From positions 234,032 to 298,031 of the forward strand of contig NZ_KQ948770.1 in assembly GCF_001514205.1 (NCBI RefSeq): a stretch of 64,000 nucleotides of DNA, given 5' to 3'. A program made the position numbers and the translations under genes. The notes under the pieces are model-generated. The model saw only the letters and a list, made by a program, of their open reading frames with translations, was not told where the DNA came from and made no database searches. This document shows positions 33,301 through 41,365 of the stretch, one piece after another (position 1 is the first letter of the stretch; each line of letters starts with the position of its first letter). Source of the DNA: Streptomyces griseoruber. Lineage in GTDB: Bacteria > Actinomycetota > Actinomycetes > Streptomycetales > Streptomycetaceae.

Positions 33301-34194
33301 ATGGACCAGGCGCCAGGCAGCCGGCCGGACGGCACCCACAGCGGGCTGCCCTCCTGCTACCGGCATCCGGGCCGCGAGACGGGTGTGCGCTGCACCCGCT
33401 GCGAGCGGCCGATCTGCCCGGAGTGCATGGTCAGCGCCTCGGTCGGGTTCCAGTGCCCCACCTGCGTCCGGGAGGGCTCGGGCACGGGGCATCCGCCGGC
33501 GGCCTCCCAGCCGCGCACCCTCGCCGGGGGCTCCCTCACGGACGATCCCCGCCTGGTCACCAAGATCCTGATCGGGCTGTGCGTGGCCGTCTATCTGGTC
33601 CAGATGGCCGTCGGCGACCGCTTCACCAACAGCTTCGAGCTGCTCGGCCGGGCGTACGTGCCGGTCCTCGGCGGTGTCGAGGGCATCGCGGAGGGGCAGT
33701 GGTACCGGCTGCTGACGCCGATGTTCCTGCACGGCGGCGTGGTCCACATCCTGTTCAACATGATGAGCCTCTGGTGGCTCGGCGGCCCGCTCGAACAGGC
33801 GCTCGGCCGGGCCCGCTATCTGGCCCTCTACTTCGTCTCCGGTCTGGCGGGCAGCGCGCTGACGTATCTGATCGCCGAGCCCAACCAGCCGTCCCTCGGC
33901 GCCTCGGGCGCGATCTTCGGTCTCTTCGGCGCCACGGCCGTGCTGATGCGCCGGATGCGCTACGACATGCGGCCGATCATCGCCCTGCTGGTGATCAACC
34001 TGATCTTCACCTTCGGGTGGAGCAACATCGCCTGGGAGGCCCACATCGGTGGTCTCGTCGCGGGCGTGATCATCGGATACGGCATGGTCCACGCCCCGCG
34101 TGAGCACCGGGCCCTGGTGCAGTACGGGACCTGTGCGGTGGTGCTGGCCACGGTGGTCGTGTTGACCCTCCTGAGGACCGCCCAGCTCACTTGA
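33301..34194 (+). CDS. Rhomboid intramembrane serine protease with N-terminal zinc-finger-like motif
   Basis: A 297-aa protein. Residues about 18-55 hold a B-box-like Cys/His cluster (CYRHP, CTRCERPICPECM, CPTC). Six or more membrane helices follow. The catalytic dyad is Ser202 in GASGAIFG and His248 in WEAHIGG; the HGGVVHILFNMMSLWWLGG segment is the rhomboid hallmark. ATG 33301 (MDQAPGS) is preferred; an upstream in-frame ATG at 33265 is possible. It lies downstream of the cyclophilin gene in the same direction. Substrates are unknown. Confidence 0.9.
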   Translation: MDQAPGSRPDGTHSGLPSCYRHPGRETGVRCTRCERPICPECMVSASVGFQCPTCVREGSGTGHPPAASQPRTLAGGSLTDDPRLVTKILIGLCVAVYLVQMAVGDRFTNSFELLGRAYVPVLGGVEGIAEGQWYRLLTPMFLHGGVVHILFNMMSLWWLGGPLEQALGRARYLALYFVSGLAGSALTYLIAEPNQPSLGASGAIFGLFGATAVLMRRMRYDMRPIIALLVINLIFTFGWSNIAWEAHIGGLVAGVIIGYGMVHAPREHRALVQYGTCAVVLATVVVLTLLRTAQLT

Positions 34195-34202
34195 GCGCCC
34201 TG

Positions 34203-34427
34203 TTGTCCACAGCGCGTGGCGAATCTTGTGCACAACGTGCGGGAACGGCGACGCCCCCTGCTGATGACCTTGGTTTACGCAGGTCAGGCAGGGGGCGAAC
34301 GGGCTTTCGGGGGCCGGTGACTGCCGGTAGTTACGTCATACCGGCGTCAACCTCCGGTGAGTTATCCACAGATCGTCGTTTCTTTTCCCCACTCTGTGGA
34401 CAGAAGGCTCAGGCCTGTGGATAACTC
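34203..34427. promoter_or_regulatory. DnaA-box cluster beside crgA
   Basis: Four boxes lie in 225 bp: TTGTCCACA (34203-34211), TTATCCACA (34362-34370, perfect), TGTGGACAG (34395-34403, minus) and TGTGGATAA (34416-34424, minus, perfect). The two perfect boxes are part of a 13-bp inverted repeat (34360-34372 with 34415-34427). The region, between the convergent ends of the rhomboid and crgA genes, has no gene. Confidence 0.8.
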
Positions 34428-34461
34428 AGTGAACAGCCCTGGGGAGAGCTGGCGGTGACCG

Positions 34462-34716
34462 CTACTTCCACTGCGTGGAGACGCCGAACCCGGCCGCGAT
34501 GAACCCGAAGCCCACCACGATGTTCCAGTTGTTCAGCTTGTCGATCGGCAGCGTGCCGTCCGTCACGTAGAAGATGACGATCCAGGCCAGCCCGATCAGG
34601 AACATGGCCAGCATCACCGGGGCGACCCAGGTGCTGTTGGTCAGCTTGATCGCGGTCGCCTGCTTCGCCGGCGGCGGCGTGTAATCGGCCTTCTTGCGGA
34701 TACGTGACTTCGGCAC
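34462..34716 (-). CDS. crgA: Cell division protein CrgA
   Basis: An 84-aa protein with a basic N-terminus (MPKSRIRKKADYTPPP) and two membrane helices (about 28-50 and 63-82), ending GFGVSTQWK. CrgA is the actinobacterial divisome protein that interacts with FtsZ/FtsQ/PBPs and in Streptomyces restrains septation during growth and aerial development. Start and length match the family exactly. It is monocistronic and divergent from the DUF881 gene. Confidence 0.95.
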   Translation of the reverse strand: MPKSRIRKKADYTPPPAKQATAIKLTNSTWVAPVMLAMFLIGLAWIVIFYVTDGTLPIDKLNNWNIVVGFGFIAAGFGVSTQWK

Positions 34717-34855
34717 GAGGGTCTCTCCTGTCGATGCGCTGCGTGGCCGCGCAGGTGCTGGTCGGGCTCGGGGGCTGCGTACTAGGGGACTGAGGGGCTC
34801 CCCCGGGCGTCCGTTAGCGTAGTGCTTCTACGGCGCCGAAGGAGATAAGGGTACG

Positions 34856-35623
34856 TTGAGCAATTCTGCCGACTCCCCCCGGACGGGATCAACGCCCCGC
34901 CACCGTCCCGTGCGGATGCTCACGGCGGGTGTCTTCGCCCTCGCCGGACTTCTCTTCGTCACCAGCTTCCAAACGGCCAAGGGCACGAACATCCGCACGG
35001 ACGCCTCCCTGCTGAAGCTCTCCGACCTGATCCAGGAGCACAGCCGCAACAACGGTGAGCTGGACGAGTCCAACGCGGCCCTGCGCGCGCAGGTGGAGTC
35101 CCTGGCCGAGGCCGACGACGGCAGCACCAGCGCCGAGGACGAGAAGCTCACGGGCCTGGAGAAGAACGCCGGCACCCAGAAGCTCAAGGGCAAGGCGATC
35201 ACGGTCACCCTCAACGACGCCCCGCCCAACGCCACCGCCAAGCTCCCCGGCTACCCCGCGCCCCAGCCCGACTACCTGGTCATCCACCAGCAGGATCTCC
35301 AGGCCGTGGTCAACGCCCTGTGGAAGGGCGGCGCCGACGGCATCAAGGTCATGGACCAGCGGCTGATCTCCACCAGCGCCGTGCGCTGCGTCGGCAACAC
35401 CCTGATCCTCCAGGGCCGGGTCTACTCACCGCCGTACAAGATCCAGGCGGTCGGCGACCCCGAGAAGCTCCAGAAGGCGCTCGCGGACTCGCCCGCGATC
35501 CAGAACTACATGGTCTACGTCAACGTCTACGGCCTCGGCTGGAAAGTCACCGAGGACGGGACGGTGACTCTGCCGGGCTACTCGGGCACAGTGGATCTGC
35601 ACTACGCGAAGCCTGTGGAGTAG
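34856..35623 (+). CDS. DUF881 family membrane-anchored protein
   Basis: A 255-aa protein. One TM helix (about 20-42) is followed by a short coiled-coil region (LKLSDLIQEHSRNNGELDES) and the DUF881 domain (about 95-250; KGKAITVTLNDAPPN, DGIKVMDQRLISTSAVRCVG). The family is often encoded with division or sortase genes in actinobacteria; its role is unknown. The start is TTG 34856 with GAAGGAG 11 bp upstream. The sortase gene follows after 18 bp, suggesting an operon running rightward. Confidence 0.8.
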   Translation: MSNSADSPRTGSTPRHRPVRMLTAGVFALAGLLFVTSFQTAKGTNIRTDASLLKLSDLIQEHSRNNGELDESNAALRAQVESLAEADDGSTSAEDEKLTGLEKNAGTQKLKGKAITVTLNDAPPNATAKLPGYPAPQPDYLVIHQQDLQAVVNALWKGGADGIKVMDQRLISTSAVRCVGNTLILQGRVYSPPYKIQAVGDPEKLQKALADSPAIQNYMVYVNVYGLGWKVTEDGTVTLPGYSGTVDLHYAKPVE

Positions 35624-35641
35624 CAACCGGCGGGAGCGCCT

Positions 35642-36319
35642 GTGTCGTTACGGGTGATCGTCAGGACGTTCAGCGAGCTGTGCATCACCGTCGGCGCCGT
35701 CATCGTGCTCTTCGTCGTCTATGCGCTCTTCTGGACCGGTGTGCGGGCCGACCGGGCCATGGGCGACCAGATCGACGACCTGCACGAGCAGTGGGCGACC
35801 CGGCAGCCGGCCCCGCGGGCGAGCACCCCGGCGCCGCCGACGCCGTACCGGAACGGACAGCCCTTCGCGGTGATGTACATCCCGCGTCTCGGTTTCACGT
35901 GGAACAAGCCGGTCCTCGAAGGCACCGGGACCGGCACCCTGAAGAAGGGGCTGGGCCACTACACGGGCACGGCACGGCTCGGACAGCCCGGGAACTTCTC
36001 CGTCGCAGGTCACCGGCGTACCTACGGCGACCCCTTCAAGGACTTCCCCCGGCTCCGGCGCGGGGACGCGGTGGTGCTCACCGACGGCACGACCTGGTTC
36101 ACGTATCGGATCGACAAAGGCCCCTACAAAACCGTGCCCTCGGACGTCGAGGTGATCGACGCTGTGCCACGTAAGTCGGGGTACACGCGTCCGGGCCGGT
36201 ATCTGACGCTGACCACGTGCGATCCGGAATGGGGGCACAGTCATCGGCTGATCGTCTGGGCGCATCTCGACTCCACACAGCCCGTGGAGGCAGGCGAACC
36301 CAAGGCCCTGCGCCGTTAG
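35642..36319 (+). CDS. Class E sortase (first of three)
   Basis: A 225-aa cysteine transpeptidase, predicted to anchor secreted proteins carrying LAxTG-type signals to the wall or to build pili-like structures. An N-terminal TM helix (about 15-38) leads to the catalytic domain with His124 (AGHRR), Cys193 (TLTTCDPEW) and Arg202 (HSHRLIVW). GTG 35642 follows GGGAGC-like sequence. Codons about 83-88 contain a one-mismatch parS sequence (35892-35905). Confidence 0.88.
   Translation: MSLRVIVRTFSELCITVGAVIVLFVVYALFWTGVRADRAMGDQIDDLHEQWATRQPAPRASTPAPPTPYRNGQPFAVMYIPRLGFTWNKPVLEGTGTGTLKKGLGHYTGTARLGQPGNFSVAGHRRTYGDPFKDFPRLRRGDAVVLTDGTTWFTYRIDKGPYKTVPSDVEVIDAVPRKSGYTRPGRYLTLTTCDPEWGHSHRLIVWAHLDSTQPVEAGEPKALRR
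35892..35905. promoter_or_regulatory. Near-consensus parS site inside the sortase gene
   Basis: GTTTCACGTGGAAC differs by one base from the ParB-binding site GTTTCACGTGAAAC. Its position about 32 kb from oriC fits the origin-clustered parS sites of Streptomyces. It overlaps coding sequence, so chance is possible. Confidence 0.55.
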
Positions 36320-36371
36320 TCTGGTGGCGTACGGCGTGAGTCAGGTGCCGTGGCGCGACGGAAGGGACGGC

Positions 36372-36533
36372 ATGTACGGCTGGATCTGGCGGCATCTGCC
36401 GGGAAACGCGTGGGTGAAGGCGCTGATCTCGATCGTGCTGGTCCTGGCTGTCGTCTATGCCCTGTTCCAGTACGTCTTTCCGTGGGCCGAACCGCTGCTT
36501 CCCTTCAACGATGTGACGGTGGACAACCAGTGA
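36372..36533 (+). CDS. Small membrane protein
   Basis: A 53-aa protein beginning MYGWIWRHLPGNAWVKAL with one TM helix (about 15-38) and an acidic tail ending VTVDNQ. ATG 36372 is preferred because GAAGGGA lies just upstream; the frame also opens at 36324. The stop codon overlaps the GTG of pabA (GTGA), so the two are translationally coupled. Function unknown; the same small gene commonly precedes pabA in Streptomyces. Confidence 0.7.
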   Translation: MYGWIWRHLPGNAWVKALISIVLVLAVVYALFQYVFPWAEPLLPFNDVTVDNQ

Positions 36534-37168
36534 GCGCGCGCATTCTCGTCGTCGACAACTACGACAGTTTTGTCTTCAATCTCGTCCAGTACCTGTACCA
36601 ACTGGGCGCCGAGTGCGAGGTCCTGCGCAACGACGAGGTCTCCACCTCCCACGCCCAGGACGGCTTCGACGGTGTCCTGCTGTCGCCCGGCCCCGGTACC
36701 CCCGAGGAGGCCGGCGTCTGCATCGAGATGGTCCGCCACTGCGCCGCCACCGGCGTCCCCGTCTTCGGGGTCTGCCTGGGCATGCAGTCCATGCAGGTGG
36801 CGTACGGCGGTGTCGTGGACCGCGCGCCCGAGCTGCTGCACGGAAAGACCTCCCTGGTGGAACACGAGGGCAAGGGCGTCTTCAGCGGACTGCCCACCCC
36901 CTTCACCGCGACCCGCTACCACTCCCTCGCCGCCGAACCGGCCACCGTCCCGGCCGAGCTGGAGGTCACCGCCCGCACCCACGACGGGATCGTCATGGGC
37001 CTGCGCCACCGCGAACTGCCCGTCGAGGGCGTGCAGTTCCACCCGGAGTCGGTGCTGACCGAGCACGGCCACCGGATGCTGGCCAACTGGCTGGTGGAGT
37101 GCGGCGACCAGGGCGCGGTGGCGAGGTCGGCGGGGCTCGCCCCGGTGGTGGGCAGGGCCACGGCGTGA
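36530..37168 (+). CDS. pabA: Glutamine amidotransferase component II of aminodeoxychorismate/anthranilate synthase
   Basis: A 212-aa class I glutamine amidotransferase. ILVVDNYDSFVFNLVQYL opens the fold, the nucleophile Cys lies in GVCLGMQ (about 84), and His/Glu in GVQFHPESVL. It supplies ammonia to a PabB or TrpE partner for p-aminobenzoate (folate) or tryptophan synthesis; the partner is not in the window, so pabA versus trpG is not settled. It overlaps genes on both sides: GTGA with the small membrane protein and GTGA with the second sortase. Confidence 0.88.
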   Translation: MSARILVVDNYDSFVFNLVQYLYQLGAECEVLRNDEVSTSHAQDGFDGVLLSPGPGTPEEAGVCIEMVRHCAATGVPVFGVCLGMQSMQVAYGGVVDRAPELLHGKTSLVEHEGKGVFSGLPTPFTATRYHSLAAEPATVPAELEVTARTHDGIVMGLRHRELPVEGVQFHPESVLTEHGHRMLANWLVECGDQGAVARSAGLAPVVGRATA

Positions 37169-38370
37169 CCGCGCTGCGCCCCGAGCGCGAGGACTCGTAC
37201 GGCACCGCGCCGTACGAGTCCTTCGGTGTGGATGCCTATGCCGGGGAGCAGCCGCCGGGCGCCGGGCCGTACGGCGGCGATCCGCGCCCCGGCACCGGGC
37301 GGCGGCGGAAGGCGGCTCCGGTCGCCGAGCCGACGGTCGCCGAGCCGACGGTCGCGGAGGCGAGGGTCGCGGAGGCGAGGGTCGGGGAGGCGTTCACACA
37401 GCAGCTTCCGCCCATCGACGAGGAGACGGTGGCGCTGCGGATCCCGGAGCCACCGCCGGGCGGGGCCGACGGGTTCGGCGGCGCCACATCGGCCTCTGGC
37501 GCCACATCGGCCTCTCCTGCCCCCGGAACCCCCGCGGGTGGCCGAGCGGCCCGCAGAAAGGCCGCCAAGGGCCGTCACGGCCGCCATGGCGGCTTCGCCG
37601 CGGGATCCCTCGACGCCGCCGACCCGGCGATCGCGCCCTCGCAGGACGAGCGGCCGCTGTCGCGGGTGGAGGCCCGCCGGCAGGCCAAGGCGCGCAAGCC
37701 CAGCGCCGCGGTGGTCGCCAGCCGGGCGGTCGGCGAGGTGTTCATCACCACGGGTGTGCTGATGCTGCTCTTCGTCAGCTACCAGCTCTGGTGGACGAAT
37801 GTGCGGGCGCACGCCCAGGCCAGCAAGGAGGCGAACAGCCTCCAGGACGACTGGGCCAACGGCAAGCGCAACCCGGGCGCCTTCTCCCCCGGGCAGGGCT
37901 TCGCGATCCTGCACATCCCCAAGCTGGACGTGGTGGTGCCGATCGCGGAGGGCGTCAGCAACAAGAAGGTGCTCGACAAGGGCATGGTCGGGCACTACGG
38001 CGAGGGCGCGCTGAAGACGGCCATGCCCGAGGACAAGAGCGGCAACTTCGGGCTCGCCGGGCACCGCAACACGCACGGCGAGCCGTTCCGGTACATCAAC
38101 AGGCTCACCGCGGGTGACGACATCGTCGTGGAGACGCAGGACGAGTACTTCGTCTACAAGATGACGTCCTCGCTGCCGGTCACCTCGCCCAGCAACACCA
38201 GCGTCCTCGACGCCGTGCCGCCGCAGTCCGGATTCACCGGTCCGGGCCGGTACATCACCCTCACCACCTGTACGCCGGAGTTCACCAGCAAGTACCGGTT
38301 GATCGTCTGGGGCAAGATGGTCGAGGAACGGCCGCGCAGCAAGGGCAAGCCGGATGCGCTCGTCGAGTAG
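37165..38370 (+). CDS. Class E sortase with long disordered N-terminus (second of three)
   Basis: A 401-aa protein. Residues 1-185 are low in complexity, with EPTVAEPTVAEARVAEARV repeats and basic stretches. A TM helix (about 192-214) leads to the sortase domain with AGHRNTHG, Cys369 (TLTTCTPEF) and KYRLIVW. The cytoplasmic extension is unusual in length for a sortase. GTG 37165 overlaps the pabA stop. The longer frame starting at 36613 is a shadow of pabA. Confidence 0.85.
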   Translation: MTALRPEREDSYGTAPYESFGVDAYAGEQPPGAGPYGGDPRPGTGRRRKAAPVAEPTVAEPTVAEARVAEARVGEAFTQQLPPIDEETVALRIPEPPPGGADGFGGATSASGATSASPAPGTPAGGRAARRKAAKGRHGRHGGFAAGSLDAADPAIAPSQDERPLSRVEARRQAKARKPSAAVVASRAVGEVFITTGVLMLLFVSYQLWWTNVRAHAQASKEANSLQDDWANGKRNPGAFSPGQGFAILHIPKLDVVVPIAEGVSNKKVLDKGMVGHYGEGALKTAMPEDKSGNFGLAGHRNTHGEPFRYINRLTAGDDIVVETQDEYFVYKMTSSLPVTSPSNTSVLDAVPPQSGFTGPGRYITLTTCTPEFTSKYRLIVWGKMVEERPRSKGKPDALVE

Positions 38371-38382
38371 GAGCAGTTGAAC

Positions 38383-39129
38383 GTGGCAGCGACCACCGGC
38401 GACACCGAACAGGTACAGGAGACTGGGGCGGACGCGCCTTCGGGGCCGCGCCGCGGGCGGATCGCCCTCGCCGTCAGCGTCTTCGGCGAACTCCTCATCA
38501 CGGCGGGCCTGGTCCTCGGCCTGTTCGTCGTCTACTCCCTGTGGTGGACGAACGTCGTCGCCGACCGGCACGCCGACAAACAGGCCGACAAGGTCCGGGA
38601 CAACTGGTCCCAGCAGGACACCGGGCCGGGCGCGCTCGACACCAAGGACGGCATCGGCTTCCTGCATGTGCCCGCCATGAAGAACGGCGAGGTCCTGGTC
38701 GAGAAGGGCACCTCGACGGACGTCCTCAACGAGGGCGTGGCCGGCTACTACACCGACCCCGTCAAGGCCGCGCTCCCCACCAGCGGCAAGGAGGGCAACT
38801 TCACCCTCGCCGCGCACCGGGACGGCCACGGCGCGAAGTTCCACAACATCGACAAGCTGAAGAAGGGCGACCCGATCGTCTTCGAGACGCGGGACGACTG
38901 GTACGTCTACAAGGTCTACGCGATCCTCCCCGAGACCTCGAAGTACAACGTCGAGGTCCTCGGCCGGATCCCCGAGGAGTCCGGCAAGAAGAAGGCCGGC
39001 CACTACATCACCCTGACGACCTGCACCCCGGTCTACACCTCGCGCTACCGCTATGTGGTGTGGGGCGAGCTGGAGCGCGTCCAGAAGGTCGACGCGAACC
39101 GGACTTTGCCGAAGGAACTGAACGGCTGA
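38383..39129 (+). CDS. Class E sortase (third of three)
   Basis: A 248-aa protein with a TM helix (about 27-50) and a sortase fold: AAHRDGHG, Cys214 (TLTTCTPVY) and SRYRYVVWGE. GTG 38383 is preferred because TAGGAG (38368-38373) is 9 bp upstream; TTG 38377 is the alternative. It ends the rightward operon and is followed by a bidirectional terminator. The insert between helix and domain (KQADKVRDNWSQQDTGPG) parallels that of the second sortase, so the two look like duplicates. Confidence 0.87.
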   Translation: MAATTGDTEQVQETGADAPSGPRRGRIALAVSVFGELLITAGLVLGLFVVYSLWWTNVVADRHADKQADKVRDNWSQQDTGPGALDTKDGIGFLHVPAMKNGEVLVEKGTSTDVLNEGVAGYYTDPVKAALPTSGKEGNFTLAAHRDGHGAKFHNIDKLKKGDPIVFETRDDWYVYKVYAILPETSKYNVEVLGRIPEESGKKKAGHYITLTTCTPVYTSRYRYVVWGELERVQKVDANRTLPKELNG

Positions 39130-39157
39130 GATCGAGGGGCCCAGGACAAACACGAGA

Positions 39158-39192
39158 GCCTTGGCCAACCGTGGTGACTGGTTGGCCAAGGC
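39158..39192. terminator. Bidirectional terminator between sortase and pknB genes
   Basis: GCCTTGGCCAACC (39158-39170) pairs perfectly with GGTTGGCCAAGGC (39180-39192) in the gap between convergent genes. Confidence 0.75.
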
Positions 39193-39213
39193 CCTGTTCA
39201 CTGCGTGGGGTGG

Positions 39214-41196
39214 CTAGCCGCCGGTCTGGCCGAAGATCGTGCCGCCGTTGTTGTTGCCGCCGTTGTTGTTCCCGGTGTTGATGGCGACCAGGTTGACCGT
39301 CGTACCGCGGTCGACCGTGCTGCCGGGGCTCGGGTCGGAGCTGATGACCTGGGCGTTGTCGTCCTGGGAGCCGGAGATCTGGCCGACGTTCAGGCCCGCG
39401 TCCTGCAGCGCCTGCCTGGCGTCCTTCAGGGTCTTGCCCTGGAGGTCGGACGGCACCTGGGTCTGGCTGCTCTTGCCGACCTGGATCGTGACCGTGGAGC
39501 CCTTGTCGACCTGGGCGCCGATCTGGGGGCTGGTCGAGATGACCTTGCCGATCTGGTTCTGGTCCTGGGTGTCGACCTCGACGCAGTTGCCGGTCAGGTC
39601 GTTGGCCTGCATCTGGGCCTTGGCCGCCTCACAGCTCTGACCGGAGACGTCGGGCACGGTCGCCTTCGCCTTTTCGGCTGCCACGGTCAGGGTGATCGTG
39701 GAACCCTTCTCCCGCTCGGTGTCACCCGCCGGGTCCTGGCTGATGACGACCCCCGGGGTCTGGTCGGACTCCTCGGTCTTCTTCTCGACCTCGAAGCCCT
39801 TGGCCTCCAGCTGCTCCTTCGCCTTGTCGAAGGTCAGGCCCTGGACGTCCGGCACCACGACCTTCGGCGCTCCGGTGGAAACCACCAGGTTGACGGTGGA
39901 GTTCTTCTTGACCTCGGTCTTGGGGTCGGGGTCCTGGTCGCAGATCTGACCCTTGGGCTGGTTCTCGCAGGCCTTCTCGGTGACCGTTCCCACCTTGAGT
40001 TCGACGTTGGTCAACTGCTGTTTCGCAGTGGCCAGGGTCTGGCTGATCAGGCTGGGCACGGGTACCGTCTCGTCGCTCGCGTCCTTGCCGCCGAACGCCC
40101 ACTTCCCGATCAGGATCGCGCCCACCAGCACCAGGACCGCGGCCACCACCAGCAGGATCGTCGAGGTGTTCGACTTCTTCTGGCGGCGGCGGTCCGGGCG
40201 GTCGTCGTAGGTGCCGAAGCCGTAGCCCCCGTCGTCCGGGTTCATCGGCGGCAGCATCGAGGTGGCGCCGCCGTCGGCGGAGCGCAGGGCCGTGGTGGCC
40301 TGGTCGTCGCCGTAGCCGTAGCCGACGGAGCCCATCGCCGCCGTGGCCGCGACCGGCTGGCCGTCGAGGCAGGCCTCGATGTCCGCGCGCATCTCGTCGG
40401 CCGACTGGTAGCGGTAGTTCGGGTCCTTGACCAGCGCCTTCAGGACGATCGCGTCCATCTCGGGGGTGATCTCGGGGTCGAACACCGACGGGGGCTGCGG
40501 CTCCTCCCGTACGTGCTGGTAGGCCACCGCCACCGGGGAGTCCCCGACGAAGGGCGGACGGACCGTCAGCAGCTCGTAGAGGAGGCACCCCGTCGAGTAC
40601 AGGTCCGAGCGCGCGTCGACCTGCTCGCCCTTCGCCTGCTCCGGCGAGAGGTACTGGGCGGTGCCGATCACGGCCGCGGTCTGGGTCATCGTCATCCCGG
40701 AGTCGCCCATCGCACGGGCGATGCCGAAGTCCATGACCTTGACCTGGCCGTTGCGCGTCAGCATGACGTTCGCCGGCTTGATGTCCCGGTGCACGATGCC
40801 GCTTCGGTGCGCGTACTCCAGGCCCTGGAGGATGCCGATGGTCATCTCCAGCGTCCGCTCCGGCAGCAGCTTGCGGCCGGAGTGGAGCAGCTCACGGAGC
40901 GTGGAGCCCTCGACGTACTCCATGACGATGTACGGGATCGAGACCCCGTCGATGTAGTCCTCGCCCGTGTCGTAGACCGCGACGATCGCGGGGTGGTTGA
41001 GCGAGGCGGCCGACTGGGCCTCCCGGCGGAACCGGGCCTGGAAGGAAGGGTCGCGCGCGAGGTCCACGCGCAGCGTCTTCACCGCCACGGCGCGGCCGAG
41101 GCGGGTGTCGTGCGCGAAATAGACCTCCGCCATGCCACCACGACCGAGCACATGGCCCAGCTCGTACCGGCCGCCGAGGCGACGCGGCTCTTCCAT
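39214..41196 (-). CDS. pknB: PASTA-domain serine/threonine kinase (PknB type)
   Basis: A 660-aa membrane kinase that senses muropeptides or lipid II and controls peptidoglycan synthesis. The kinase domain (about 10-275) has GRGGMAEVY, VAVKTL, HRDIKPANVML and DFGIAR. A juxtamembrane linker leads to a TM helix (about 345-367). Four PASTA repeats follow (about 380-645), each with VP...G...A...L, and a Gly/Asn tail. It is the last gene of the leftward fhaA-fhaB-pstP-rodA-pbpA-pknB operon; 41197-41365 before it shows a GTCCGG/CCGGAC inverted repeat but no gene. Confidence 0.95.
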   Translation of the reverse strand: MEEPRRLGGRYELGHVLGRGGMAEVYFAHDTRLGRAVAVKTLRVDLARDPSFQARFRREAQSAASLNHPAIVAVYDTGEDYIDGVSIPYIVMEYVEGSTLRELLHSGRKLLPERTLEMTIGILQGLEYAHRSGIVHRDIKPANVMLTRNGQVKVMDFGIARAMGDSGMTMTQTAAVIGTAQYLSPEQAKGEQVDARSDLYSTGCLLYELLTVRPPFVGDSPVAVAYQHVREEPQPPSVFDPEITPEMDAIVLKALVKDPNYRYQSADEMRADIEACLDGQPVAATAAMGSVGYGYGDDQATTALRSADGGATSMLPPMNPDDGGYGFGTYDDRPDRRRQKKSNTSTILLVVAAVLVLVGAILIGKWAFGGKDASDETVPVPSLISQTLATAKQQLTNVELKVGTVTEKACENQPKGQICDQDPDPKTEVKKNSTVNLVVSTGAPKVVVPDVQGLTFDKAKEQLEAKGFEVEKKTEESDQTPGVVISQDPAGDTEREKGSTITLTVAAEKAKATVPDVSGQSCEAAKAQMQANDLTGNCVEVDTQDQNQIGKVISTSPQIGAQVDKGSTVTIQVGKSSQTQVPSDLQGKTLKDARQALQDAGLNVGQISGSQDDNAQVISSDPSPGSTVDRGTTVNLVAINTGNNNGGNNNGGTIFGQTGG

Positions 41197-41365
41197 AGCT
41201 ACCTACCAGCCCTCTCCGTCGGTCCCGACCGGCACACATGTGCGGTCGAAGGCTGCCGTCCGGGCATACCGTACCCGGACGGCGGTCTGTGACCTGGCCA
41301 AGCCCGTCACCCGATGCAGGACCGGTATCGCAACGTGCACCGATGTGCAGGCAACGTGATGGGGG

